A stretch of DNA of 51,693 bases from an uncultured Planococcus sp. GTDB lineage: Bacteria; Bacillota; Bacilli; Bacillales_A; Planococcaceae. The stretch is taken from contig CANLRI010000009.1 of NCBI GenBank assembly GCA_947493585.1, positions 1 to 51,693 of the forward strand, given 5' to 3'. The notes under the pieces were generated by a model. The model ran no database searches and was not told the origin of the DNA. It saw nothing but the letters and a program-made list of their open reading frames with translations. This document shows, piece after piece, positions 39,445-47,762 of this stretch (the stretch's first letter is position 1; each line of letters begins with the position of its first letter). Position numbers and translations under genes: made by a program.

Positions 39445-39704
39445 TTGAGAAAAGTATGCTAAACTGATACAAATAATTTATATATATATAAAAAAATCTC
39501 TACAAACTCTTTTATTGGTAGTTTGGCGACCGTCAATAAAAGAGTTCCCAAGTAGAGAAATTTCAAAGAATGTTTTGTTGTCTTGATTATAGCATAAATT
39601 CAAGCCTAACGAATAGCCTGTTTTCTCTTGCTGGCGCTTGATTTTGCTGAGACTCCTTTGAAATTTCTCTGACTGAATTTAAGAGAATGGAAGGGGTATG
39701 TAAG
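39445..39704 (+). promoter_or_regulatory. repA leader with mutually exclusive hairpins
   Basis: Promoter TTGAGA (39445-39450), 17-bp spacer, TACAAA (39468-39473). Hairpin A: CTCTAC (39498-39503) and ACTCTTTTATTG (39506-39517) pair with CAATAAAAGAGT (39534-39545) and GTAGAG (39552-39557). Hairpin B: AGAGAAATTTCAAAG (39554-39568) pairs perfectly with CTTTGAAATTTCTCT (39656-39670). They share bases 39554-39557 and cannot both form. Such leaders in pSK41-type repA genes are targets of an antisense RNA. The loop TTTGGCG of hairpin A could be its docking site. Confidence 0.6.
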
Positions 39705-40646
39705 ATGACTGGAAAGTACAACATACGAGAAGAGGCTGCGCAGCGCTTCTACCGATTGCCAAAGGTGTTCTTCACCAACGAGCGTTACAAGAAACTGAGC
39801 AATGACGCGAAGATTGCTTTTGCAATTCTACAAGATCGCTTGGATTTGTCGATTAAGAACGATTGGTTTGATGAGGAAGGGAACATTTACTTCTTGTATG
39901 GGAATCAGCAGTTATCCGATATCTTGAATTGCAGTAAACCGACCGTGATCAAAATCAAAAAAGAGCTGCATCAAGCTGAATTGCTAGAAGAGAAACGCAT
40001 GGGGTTATCGCAATCGAATCGGCTGTATTTAATCAAACCCGTGGCGGAGATCTCCGATGCGAAGCAGATGGGAGAACCTGATAAAGAGGCCGAAACCCTT
40101 GGGGCCCAACAGAAGTTAAAATCTTTAACTTCAAGAAATCAACATTCTTTACTTCAAGAAGTTAAAACTTTTAACACTAATGATACTGACCTTAACAAGA
40201 CTGATCTTAGTGAGACTGAAATAAAGATCAATCAACTGCGAGAGAAAACCGATATTCCGGAAGTGATTGTGCAGGTCTTAATCAAAAACAAAGAACGATT
40301 GATGGATGACGCTATTGAGGTTCAAGATGTGGCGAATCATTACTTCGCTCATCAGGAAGTATTGACGCTGCATCAATACGCCGATGCCTTGCAATATTCT
40401 CTCGAACGCACACCTGGACGAATCAAAAGCATTACCGCACGACTCACAAAAGCCGTCGAAGATAAAAAGAAATGGCTCGGGATTCAAACACAGCCCATTC
40501 AAAAGCCTGTTAGAACCGAGTTGGTCCCTGATTGGCTTCACGAACAGAATACGAAGGAAGCATTGGAAGAAACAGTTTCTCCAGAAGAATTGGAAGCTGA
40601 AAAAGCGAAATTGCTTCTCAAACTAGCGAAAAGGAAGTCCAAGTGA
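39705..40646 (+). CDS. repA: RepA_N-family replication initiator
   Basis: A 313-residue initiator with the RepA_N domain in its first 115 residues (RFYRLPKVFFTNERYKKLS, NDAKIAFAILQDRL, GNQQLSDILNCSKPTVIKI). The central part is a variable, origin-containing segment (DTDLNKTDLSETE) and the C-terminal domain is host-specific. It is like RepA of pSK41 and pAD1. ATG 39705 (MTGKYNIREE) follows AAGGGG; the in-frame ATG at 39687 overlaps that site. This is the second initiator of the plasmid. Its expression is probably held down by the structured leader. Confidence 0.93.
   Translation: MTGKYNIREEAAQRFYRLPKVFFTNERYKKLSNDAKIAFAILQDRLDLSIKNDWFDEEGNIYFLYGNQQLSDILNCSKPTVIKIKKELHQAELLEEKRMGLSQSNRLYLIKPVAEISDAKQMGEPDKEAETLGAQQKLKSLTSRNQHSLLQEVKTFNTNDTDLNKTDLSETEIKINQLREKTDIPEVIVQVLIKNKERLMDDAIEVQDVANHYFAHQEVLTLHQYADALQYSLERTPGRIKSITARLTKAVEDKKKWLGIQTQPIQKPVRTELVPDWLHEQNTKEALEETVSPEELEAEKAKLLLKLAKRKSK
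40111..40228 (+). repeat. Iteron-like repeats inside repA (putative RepA_N oriV)
   Basis: AGAAGTTAAAATCTTTAAC (40111-40129) and AGAAGTTAAAACTTTTAAC (40157-40175) are a near-identical pair. Then a 15-bp period starts at ACTGA (40185, 40200, 40215). RepA_N plasmids are known to carry their origin within the middle of rep. Confidence 0.65.
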
Positions 40647-40857
40647 CTTCTTTTTTTATTTATATGTCAATAAAAGTTCTGATAAATTAGCCCTTTCTTA
40701 GTAGTAGTTGAGGAAAAAAGTATTAGAGTGCTTAAGAAACCTTATTTAAAGCCATTTGAAAAAGGTCTTTAAGTACTGCCGTAAATCTGGCAATTTTGAT
40801 TGCCGAATAAATGGCAATTTGTTACGGTTAAGACAGAGGAGAAAGGTGGTGGCAAAT

Positions 40858-41082
40858 ATGTTTGATCGAATTAGTACGTTTTTGAATACCTTGTTTACGG
40901 ATATGCAAGGTACATTCATTACGATTTTTATGATTGGTTTGTTAATTTGTGCTGTTGCAGTTTGGGCTGGAGATGAACAATCAACTCCAAAATTTAAAAA
41001 TGGTATAAAGGTTTGTCTAATCGGCTTAGTTGTATTTATTCTAGCCAAACCAATTGTTGACTACATCAAAATCAACCTGTAA
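40858..41082 (+). CDS. Small two-helix membrane protein, VirB2/pilin-like
   Basis: A 74-residue protein with a polar start (MFDRISTFLNTLFTDMQ) and two hydrophobic helices (FITIFMIGLLICAVAVWAG and VCLIGLVVFILAKPIVDY) joined by a short charged loop. AAAGGTGGTG lies before ATG 40858. The size, topology and position as first gene of the conjugation operon, just before the VirB3-like gene, fit a TrbC/VirB2-like subunit. It is AT-richer than the genes that follow. Confidence 0.7.
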   Translation: MFDRISTFLNTLFTDMQGTFITIFMIGLLICAVAVWAGDEQSTPKFKNGIKVCLIGLVVFILAKPIVDYIKINL

Positions 41083-41088
41083 GAAAAT

Positions 41089-42144
41089 GTGAGAAAGTAT
41101 GTGATACCCATGCGAACAGATTCCTATGTGGAGCGCCAGGAACGGTTGCGTGACCGTGGCAAAGTCGAATTGCCGTTGAACATCGACACGAAGAAGTACC
41201 TGTACGGCAATATCTCGTTCCAGGACGTGTTCATCGTTTCTCCGTTTCTGATCTTAGGGGCGTTCATCTCGTACTTGCTGTACCGGGCAGGAACTTTCAA
41301 TCAGCAACTCCTACTGGTGGCGTTTGTGCCAGCGATGATTGTGACGGTGTTTCAGCTAAACAAGCATCCGGTGCGAAAGAACTTGTCGCTCTTGCAATAC
41401 AAAGTCATTTGGAAGCTAAAAGCGAAACACCGAAAGAAAGATTTTCATTACGCGAAAGGAGCTTTACCGATGAGCCGGAACGAACGGGACACCCGAACTG
41501 AATTAGGACTCGCGAATATCGCCAATGGGTGTTTGGAGTCCTCGGACCGGCGCTTGATTAAGGTGTTGGAAGTGTCTTCGGTCAACTTGTCGCTGATGAA
41601 CGAGCTGGCGAAAGAAAACGTCTTGTCGGCGTATCAGTCGTTTATTAACGATACCGGCGAGAAACAGATCCAGTTGATGCAAGTCGCGCAGCCGATTAAT
41701 TTAACGAACTACTTGATGTGGTTTAACGAACAAGTTGATCAGAATTCGTCGTATGCGAAGCGCATGCTCAAGCAGGGTTACGCAGATCAGATTGAACGGA
41801 TCCAAAAGTCGAAGAACATGGTGACCCGGAAACGGTATTTGGTCATTTCCAAACCGATGACGAATTCGCCGAAGGATTACCTGAAGCTCGAAACGACGGC
41901 GAACATCCTGCAAGCCAAACTCGAACAGATGCTGTCGGGGTACGAGAAGCTGGACGTGAAGATTCTCGAGAACGACGAACTGTTGAAATTCTATTATGCC
42001 TGCATCGATTTCGAGAATGCCCAGGCGCAAGGACAGAACATCGTCCATAAAACCAACGCCAAGCTCGATGTGGTCGTTGGGAAGAATACGGCCAAAGCCT
42101 TGGTCGAGCAATACAAGACCTTGCTGAACGATCGATTTGAGTAG
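41089..42144 (+). CDS. Conjugation protein with VirB3/PrgI-like N-terminus
   Basis: A 351-residue protein. Residues 30-100 resemble PrgI/VirB3-type proteins: NIDTKKYLYGNISFQDVFIV followed by two membrane helices. The remaining 250 residues are soluble, similar to the N-terminal part found in front of VirB4 ATPases (VSSVNLSLMNELAKENVLSA, RYLVISKP). The two-part layout suggests that it docks VirB4 to the membrane. The start is probably the GTG at 41089; no strong ribosome binding site is seen. It lies 11 bp before the VirB4 gene. Confidence 0.75.
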   Translation: MRKYVIPMRTDSYVERQERLRDRGKVELPLNIDTKKYLYGNISFQDVFIVSPFLILGAFISYLLYRAGTFNQQLLLVAFVPAMIVTVFQLNKHPVRKNLSLLQYKVIWKLKAKHRKKDFHYAKGALPMSRNERDTRTELGLANIANGCLESSDRRLIKVLEVSSVNLSLMNELAKENVLSAYQSFINDTGEKQIQLMQVAQPINLTNYLMWFNEQVDQNSSYAKRMLKQGYADQIERIQKSKNMVTRKRYLVISKPMTNSPKDYLKLETTANILQAKLEQMLSGYEKLDVKILENDELLKFYYACIDFENAQAQGQNIVHKTNAKLDVVVGKNTAKALVEQYKTLLNDRFE

Positions 42145-42155
42145 GAGGTGGAGAC

Positions 42156-44030
42156 ATGGTGTGGAAACCGAAGTGGCTGCAGCCCAAACAACCTGATGAA
42201 ACAACCTTTGAAGACACGGTCAGTGGCATGAACGAAACGCTTCTCACGGCCATTGCCCCAGACAACCTGACGGAATACGATTCCTCCGTCCGGGTCGGGG
42301 CGAATTACACCCGGACGCTTCTCATCGTGGATTACGATCCGATTCAAGACCAGAATAAGATCCAGCAAGTAACCGAAATACCGGAAAACGTATCGCTGGT
42401 TCATTACCTGCAGGAATACAACATGGGCGAAGTACGGACACAGCTCGTCAAAAGCATCAAGCAGAACCGAATGAAGATGAACACACGGTTCGCTGATGAA
42501 CAGACCATCATTGAATCCGAAGGTCAGATTGAAAGCGCGTCAGAAATGCTGCGGAACCTGTCGTACCGGAACGATAAGATTTATCTCTTTCATACGCTCA
42601 TCCATTTGGTGGCGAGTTCACAAGAAGAACTGGATCAACTGACGACGACCGTGAAGAGCAAGTTCTCAAAAATCGGCATCATTCATAATCCGACGGATCG
42701 AGCTGTGGATGCGTTCCGGTCGTTCCTTCCGTTAAATGACAACAAAGTGGACGAGCTCACCTACAAGATGACGAACTCGGAAGCGATCTCCTATTTCTTC
42801 CCGTTTCACGAAAACGAAATGTTCTCGGAAACGGGGTTGATTAAAGGACGGAACATGACGACGGGAAATGTCGTGATTGTTGACGATACGAACCTGTTGA
42901 ATCGGCATGAGTTTGTCATCGGGATTTCCGGTATCGGAAAATCAACGTACTTATTCGCCAACATGACGAACAAGCACATGCTCGGACGGAAAATCATTAC
43001 CGTGGATCCAAAAGGGGAATTTGGACGGAACTACTCGGATCTTGGTGGGGCGTGGGTCAAGTTTCAGTTGAAAGGCGGAAACCGGATTAACCCGATGGAC
43101 CTGCCGAAAATCAGCGAGAAGATTCAAATGGAAGAAACCGAACTCGGGAACATTTTGCTGACGAAAATCTCGAACCTGTTGGTCATGTTCCAATTGATGT
43201 ACAACTCCATGAGCGATCTGCAGGAAGACATCCTGAGCCGGTACATCCAGAAGGTCTACGAAGAGAAGGGAATCGACGAGACGACCGATGTGAACCAATT
43301 GACGGCCGATGATTATCCCATCTTGGAAGACCTGTACAAGCTCATTGAACGCGACAAACAGAACGACCCTCCGTTGTATGAACGGATCCGGGATTTCCAT
43401 ACGACCTTAGAAACTTATGTGTATGGCATTTATTCGGAACTGTTCAACGGACCGACGAACGTCAACATCGACAATGACTTGGTTTGTTACGACTTGAAGG
43501 AAATGAGCAACAACGAAAAGATTCAACGGATCCTTTTCTATAACATCCTCTCGCATACGACATACGAAATCATGAGTGGCGACCGGCAGCCGAGCGAAAT
43601 CTTCATTGATGAAGCACACGTCATCGCCGATCCGAAAGTGCCGAAAGCGATGGAATTCATCTACTTCATGATGAAAGTTCTTCGGTCGTTCAACTGTGGC
43701 ATTACCACAGCGTCTCAGTCGGTAGAAGACTTCTTGTCGGCACGGGATGAGAACCGAAACTACGGAAAAGCGATTATCACGCAATCGGTTCAACGGCTGT
43801 ATTTGCCAATGAGCGAAGAAGAGCTGAAGTACTTGGAAGAAGAGCTAGGCAATCAGTTCTCCAAAGAAGAACGATCGACGTTGATTCTCAAAGATGGCAA
43901 GAAGAAAGAACAAGCCGGCAAAGGCATTTTCTATACTGGTTCCAAAAAGATCAAACTCGAAGTGCAGCTGAACGAAGTGACTGAGAAGCTGTGGTTTGAA
44001 CAGAAGAGCATTAACGAACTGACGATGTGA
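42156..44030 (+). CDS. virB4: VirB4-type conjugation ATPase (TraE/TrsE-like)
   Basis: A 624-residue ATPase with Walker A GISGIGKST at 256-264, Walker B SEIFIDEAHVIAD near 484 and the arginine/glutamine-containing ITTASQSVEDFL segment. The N-terminal 230 residues are a VirB4-like docking domain (DPIQDQNKIQQVTEIPENVS). It powers assembly of the channel. It is shorter than many VirB4 proteins, consistent with the preceding gene supplying a split-off N-terminal domain. AGGAGGTGG precedes the ATG. High-GC codon use (CGG, CTG) contrasts with the pilin-like gene. Confidence 0.94.
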   Translation: MVWKPKWLQPKQPDETTFEDTVSGMNETLLTAIAPDNLTEYDSSVRVGANYTRTLLIVDYDPIQDQNKIQQVTEIPENVSLVHYLQEYNMGEVRTQLVKSIKQNRMKMNTRFADEQTIIESEGQIESASEMLRNLSYRNDKIYLFHTLIHLVASSQEELDQLTTTVKSKFSKIGIIHNPTDRAVDAFRSFLPLNDNKVDELTYKMTNSEAISYFFPFHENEMFSETGLIKGRNMTTGNVVIVDDTNLLNRHEFVIGISGIGKSTYLFANMTNKHMLGRKIITVDPKGEFGRNYSDLGGAWVKFQLKGGNRINPMDLPKISEKIQMEETELGNILLTKISNLLVMFQLMYNSMSDLQEDILSRYIQKVYEEKGIDETTDVNQLTADDYPILEDLYKLIERDKQNDPPLYERIRDFHTTLETYVYGIYSELFNGPTNVNIDNDLVCYDLKEMSNNEKIQRILFYNILSHTTYEIMSGDRQPSEIFIDEAHVIADPKVPKAMEFIYFMMKVLRSFNCGITTASQSVEDFLSARDENRNYGKAIITQSVQRLYLPMSEEELKYLEEELGNQFSKEERSTLILKDGKKKEQAGKGIFYTGSKKIKLEVQLNEVTEKLWFEQKSINELTM

Positions 44031-44044
44031 AAAGGGATGAGGGC

Positions 44045-45127
44045 ATGAATCCAAAAGACGCAGCCAAAACGATAGGGTCGATCTTGCTGACAAAGGTCTT
44101 ATTCAGTCCACTCGGATTGATCGCCGTTGGGGTCACGATTTTGCTCATCATCATGCCGGTGTTCATGTCGATGGCGAGTAAAGGGGAAGATTTCAACTTA
44201 GATGACCCCGACAGCAATTTAGAAGCTCTCTCAGGCTCCTCAGGCGGCGCATATTGCGCTCCGGAAGGCGAATTGGATAAAGAGTTGTGGGAAGCTGGAT
44301 TCGCCTCTGCAGGCGTTTTTGAAGGGATGGGGGACGTGTTCTTGGACGTAGCAGAAGAAAAGGGAATCGATCCGGTTCTCATGGCTGCGATTGCGCTTCA
44401 CGAAACCGGGCACGGGACCTCGTCGGCTGTGGTGGAAAAGAACAATCCCGGAGGTTTGATGGGGTCAGGCGGACTGTTTGTCTTTGATACGTTGGAAGAA
44501 GGGATTGCCTCGATGGGCAAGACCTTGCACAACCGCATCATCCAGGACGGGCTCGGCACGATTGCCGACCTCGGTTCCGTTTATGCACCGATAGGAGCTA
44601 GTAATGACCCGACCAACCTGAACAGTCATTGGGTTCCGAATGTCACGAAAGTGGTTAGCTCGTTAGGTGGATTAACGATGAACTGCGAAACGCCAACCGG
44701 AGAGTTTGTTCAACCGATTCCGGATGTCGTCATCAATTCGAATTTTGGCATCCGGGTCCATCCCGTTACTGGCATTGTCACACCACATGAAGGCGTGGAC
44801 TTGAATTGCAGCCGGCCCGATCCAATCTTCGCAGCGAAAGAAGGGAAAGTGGTCTTTGCTCAATATCCATCTGGTGTTTTAGAGACATACGGCAATGTCG
44901 TTGTCATTGAACACGCGAATCAACTCTATAGTTTATATGCCCATCTCAGCAAGATTGACGTCGAAGTGGGCGATCAGATTAGCCAGATGGAGCAACTCGG
45001 TCAGTGTGGCACGACCGGACGCTCGACCGGAGACCATCTGCATTTTGAAATTCATACGGATCGCATGTTTGGCAATCGGGTCAATCCGATGCCGTATCTT
45101 GAAGGAGAGAAGGGGACGGACGAATGA
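44045..45127 (+). CDS. Conjugative cell-wall hydrolase (glucosaminidase/lysozyme + M23 peptidase)
   Basis: A 360-residue exported membrane protein. One N-terminal helix (LIAVGVTILLIIMPVFM) anchors it. A muramidase/glucosaminidase-like domain follows with ALHETGHGTSS as catalytic region. Then comes a LytM/M23 domain with FGIRVHPVTG, PHEGVDLN and HLHFEIH as zinc ligands. It is the TraG/VirB1 counterpart that opens peptidoglycan for the channel. ATG 44045 with AAAGGGATGAGGG upstream is preferred to the GTG at 44027, which overlaps the VirB4 stop. It overlaps the next gene by 4 bp. Confidence 0.93.
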   Translation: MNPKDAAKTIGSILLTKVLFSPLGLIAVGVTILLIIMPVFMSMASKGEDFNLDDPDSNLEALSGSSGGAYCAPEGELDKELWEAGFASAGVFEGMGDVFLDVAEEKGIDPVLMAAIALHETGHGTSSAVVEKNNPGGLMGSGGLFVFDTLEEGIASMGKTLHNRIIQDGLGTIADLGSVYAPIGASNDPTNLNSHWVPNVTKVVSSLGGLTMNCETPTGEFVQPIPDVVINSNFGIRVHPVTGIVTPHEGVDLNCSRPDPIFAAKEGKVVFAQYPSGVLETYGNVVVIEHANQLYSLYAHLSKIDVEVGDQISQMEQLGQCGTTGRSTGDHLHFEIHTDRMFGNRVNPMPYLEGEKGTDE

Positions 45128-45675
45128 AACAGATGAATGGGCAGACGATTCTACTGGGGGCGCTCGTCTTGGTCTTAGTTCTTGTCAGCTTTAATCTCTA
45201 CTTTGACAAGCAAGACGTTGAACAGGAGAACCAACGCCTCACCGAACAAGTCGAACATCTATCAGCAAAAGAAAAGCAAAGCGAGGCACTCTACACACAG
45301 ACGGAAACGTTTATCGAAGCGATCTTTGAAGGCGATGCTCTTCGTTATTTCACCGAATCTTACCGTTCGGAAGTGGAGGACGAAGTCACAGAAGCTGAAA
45401 CGATGCACGGGCATAGCCGAAGCAACACAGCGGATTTAGAGATCTTCAATATCTCCGTTCGTCCAAGAGAAGAAGGATTTCAAGTCTATGCCATTTACCG
45501 AATTACCTTAACGGGCGTTGAAGGAGAGTTGGAGTCCCTTGGCAGACAGCGTGTGATGTATCTGATGTCTCAAATGAATTGGGTCGAGGAACAAGGTGAA
45601 TGGAAAGTCGATGCGCACGATTTGGAACCGTTAACGTCCGGAGAAGAGTTCGAGGAAGCGATAAACAACGGATAA
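45124..45675 (+). CDS. Membrane-anchored NTF2-like protein (VirB8/TcpC-like role)
   Basis: A 183-residue bitopic protein: one N-terminal membrane helix (ILLGALVLVLVLVSF), a short coiled coil (VEQENQRLTEQVEHL), then an NTF2-like domain (TFIEAIFEGDALRYFT, EGFQVYAIYRITLTG, GEWKVDAHDLEPL). VirB8 and TcpC have this fold, and both scaffold type IV channels. The ATGA overlap with the hydrolase gene indicates coupling. The assignment to VirB8 is by fold and context. Confidence 0.75.
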   Translation: MKQMNGQTILLGALVLVLVLVSFNLYFDKQDVEQENQRLTEQVEHLSAKEKQSEALYTQTETFIEAIFEGDALRYFTESYRSEVEDEVTEAETMHGHSRSNTADLEIFNISVRPREEGFQVYAIYRITLTGVEGELESLGRQRVMYLMSQMNWVEEQGEWKVDAHDLEPLTSGEEFEEAINNG

Positions 45676-45696
45676 TGGAAGGAAAGGATGATCGAG

Positions 45697-45951
45697 ATGA
45701 AGGCAAAACTCCACCAGGTGCTCGTCTTCCAGCAACGTGTCCAAAAACAGATGGATGGATTGATTGATCGGCTTTCTCGAACAGCCATTGACCAGGAAGA
45801 ACGTAAGTTTGAATTGATGTATGACAAGCCTTTAAGTGAAAAGGAAAAAATCGAGATAAAGAAACACATTATTATGAAGTGGGCGATTCTTTTACTTGTA
45901 CCTCTTCTTTTTCTTATCTTAACGTTGCTGAATAGGGAGGTAATGATGTGA
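45697..45951 (+). CDS. Small membrane protein of the conjugation operon
   Basis: An 84-residue protein with a long cytosolic helix (HQVLVFQQRVQKQMDGLID) and one C-terminal membrane helix (WAILLLVPLLFLILTLL). ATG 45697 has GGAAAGG 9 nt upstream; the ATG at 45688 is too close. It overlaps the next gene by 4 bp. No family recognised. Confidence 0.65.
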   Translation: MKAKLHQVLVFQQRVQKQMDGLIDRLSRTAIDQEERKFELMYDKPLSEKEKIEIKKHIIMKWAILLLVPLLFLILTLLNREVMM

Positions 45952-46973
45952 AAAAAACTTTGATATCAATCTCTCTCTTTCTTTTATTCATCCTTGTTCC
46001 ATTTACAGTCGTATCTGCTGAAGAAGGCGAGTTTATGGATGAAACAATTGAAGAGTATAAGACTACACAATCAAATAGTGAAAAAGTGGATAGTGTCGAA
46101 TCTTATATGAAAAACGTACTTTACCTCGAAAAATACGATTATAATACCAATCAATTTAGCTGCAAATGGCATGAAATCGGTTGTCATACCAATAGCTTTT
46201 TGTACACAACAGTAAGTGGATTTGTATATGGCGCAGTAGATAGTTTTAGCAAGTTTCAAATTGATGCAGATTTTATTACAGGAAATCCTGTTTATGAAGG
46301 CTATATGCTAAATTTTAAATCTTTGGCATGGACAATCACTGCCATTTTTATTTTATGGCAAACGACTAAAATTGTAATCCTATACACTGGGAATGGAGAA
46401 GAAGGGATGAATTCACTTCATGACAAGCTAATTGCTGTTGTGACGGGTGGTATTCTGCTGGGTATCTACGCTCAATTGTTCGATTGGATTTTAGAATTAA
46501 CTCATTTACTTACAGAAACCATGCTCACATCTCCTGTTACCCATTACGACATCATGCAAGTCATGGCTGTTAATTCAGTAGGATATGGATTGATTTTAAT
46601 GATTGTGGTTTCAGCCATCCTCTTTGTTTTTTTCTTATCAATTCTGTATCGAACAGTCCTGTTTGTCATCCTTTATATCACAGGGGTCTTAGCTATCCCC
46701 ACGATAGTCAATGATCAGTATAACTTTTTCAATTTATGGCTGAAAACGGTCGTGAGCAACATATTAACTCTGACGATCCAGTTATTATGTTTTGTTTTAG
46801 GAATAAAAACGTTAGTAGACCTTACTGATGGAGGAAACATGATTTTGGGAATGATTTTCTTTATTGTAGGATTATCGATACCAACATTGTTAAACCAATT
46901 TGGAGCTTCTACAGGGTCTGCTAAAGCAGTTGGATCCTCAGTGAAGTATGTTGCTAGATATGCAAGAAGATAA
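45948..46973 (+). CDS. VirB6/TrsL-like polytopic conjugation protein
   Basis: A 341-residue protein with a cleavable signal peptide (KKTLISISLFLLFILVPFTV, then SAEE), an external region with two cysteines (CKWHEIGC), and six or so membrane helices. The GNGEEGMNSLHDKLIAVVTG loop and the small-residue C-terminus (GASTGSAKAVGSS) are as in TrbL/VirB6-type channel proteins of Gram-positives. GGGAGG precedes the GTG/ATG region. The gene is markedly AT-richer than VirB4 and the hydrolase, hinting at separate descent. Confidence 0.82.
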   Translation: MKKTLISISLFLLFILVPFTVVSAEEGEFMDETIEEYKTTQSNSEKVDSVESYMKNVLYLEKYDYNTNQFSCKWHEIGCHTNSFLYTTVSGFVYGAVDSFSKFQIDADFITGNPVYEGYMLNFKSLAWTITAIFILWQTTKIVILYTGNGEEGMNSLHDKLIAVVTGGILLGIYAQLFDWILELTHLLTETMLTSPVTHYDIMQVMAVNSVGYGLILMIVVSAILFVFFLSILYRTVLFVILYITGVLAIPTIVNDQYNFFNLWLKTVVSNILTLTIQLLCFVLGIKTLVDLTDGGNMILGMIFFIVGLSIPTLLNQFGASTGSAKAVGSSVKYVARYARR

Positions 46974-46982
46974 AGGAGTGGA

Positions 46983-47738
46983 ATGATGAAGAAATATTTG
47001 TATTTACTCACCTTGTTCATAGCTATTCTGGTACTTGGAGCATGTAATTCAGAAGCTGAAAATAAGGGGGATACAGAACAAAGTTCTGAAAATAATAAAG
47101 TATTCAATGAGGAAGATATCACACGAGCTGAAGAAGTACTCATTTTTCTAAACGAAAGAATGGCTGAGCTTGAAGAAAAAGTGAACAAAAGTATTCAGAA
47201 TGAAGAAATAGTTATTGAAGATGAAGCATTCTTCAATACACAAGTCCAAGAGTTGGCTGACGAGATCGTTTTCAAGAAGTTAGCTGAAGAATTTGATGGA
47301 GTAATTGCATTTGAAGGTGCAGCTGGAGAAAACGAAAATATTTATTTTAATAAAACGAGTAGTGAACCATGTAGTCTAGGTCACTGTGAATACGATGGTA
47401 TTGAGACTATGCAGGTAGATGTCAATGCTGGTGGAACTGAAGAGTACAAGTCATCTCACTTTTCAATGACAGAACTCATATTTGAGGAAGCTAAATACAG
47501 CTACGAGAGTGACGAGGAAGAACAATCATCTGAAATTCATTTCGTAAAAAGCAAAGAAGATAAGCTGGTTTTAGCTCAACATCCTGTGTTAGATATTCAA
47601 TCAATCAATCTAAAAGAGATTGATAAAGAATACGACGAAATTCAATCAAGTGTGCCTGAAAGTGAAGTAGAGGCTGAACAAGAATCCTATCGAAACGATG
47701 TGGAAGAAATCTTAGCTCATTATCCAGAGCTTCAATAG
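46983..47738 (+). CDS. Lipoprotein of the conjugation operon (TraH-like position)
   Basis: A 251-residue lipoprotein with lipobox LGAC (Cys21), then an acidic linker and a mixed helical/beta domain with a CSLGHC pair. It is very acidic (many D/E). Its position after the VirB6-like gene matches the lipoprotein (TraH) of pSK41-type transfer regions, which may act in entry exclusion or channel stability; the sequence alone does not show this. AAGGAG precedes the tandem ATGs at 46983 and 46986. AT-rich like its upstream neighbour. Confidence 0.7.
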   Translation: MMKKYLYLLTLFIAILVLGACNSEAENKGDTEQSSENNKVFNEEDITRAEEVLIFLNERMAELEEKVNKSIQNEEIVIEDEAFFNTQVQELADEIVFKKLAEEFDGVIAFEGAAGENENIYFNKTSSEPCSLGHCEYDGIETMQVDVNAGGTEEYKSSHFSMTELIFEEAKYSYESDEEEQSSEIHFVKSKEDKLVLAQHPVLDIQSINLKEIDKEYDEIQSSVPESEVEAEQESYRNDVEEILAHYPELQ

Positions 47739-47762
47739 TCATATAAAGGTGGTGAATGTTAC

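Noticed and set aside
43407..43793. Minus-strand frames inside the VirB4 gene
   Set aside because: Antisense shadows in GC-rich coding sequence with arginine/phenylalanine-rich random-looking products.
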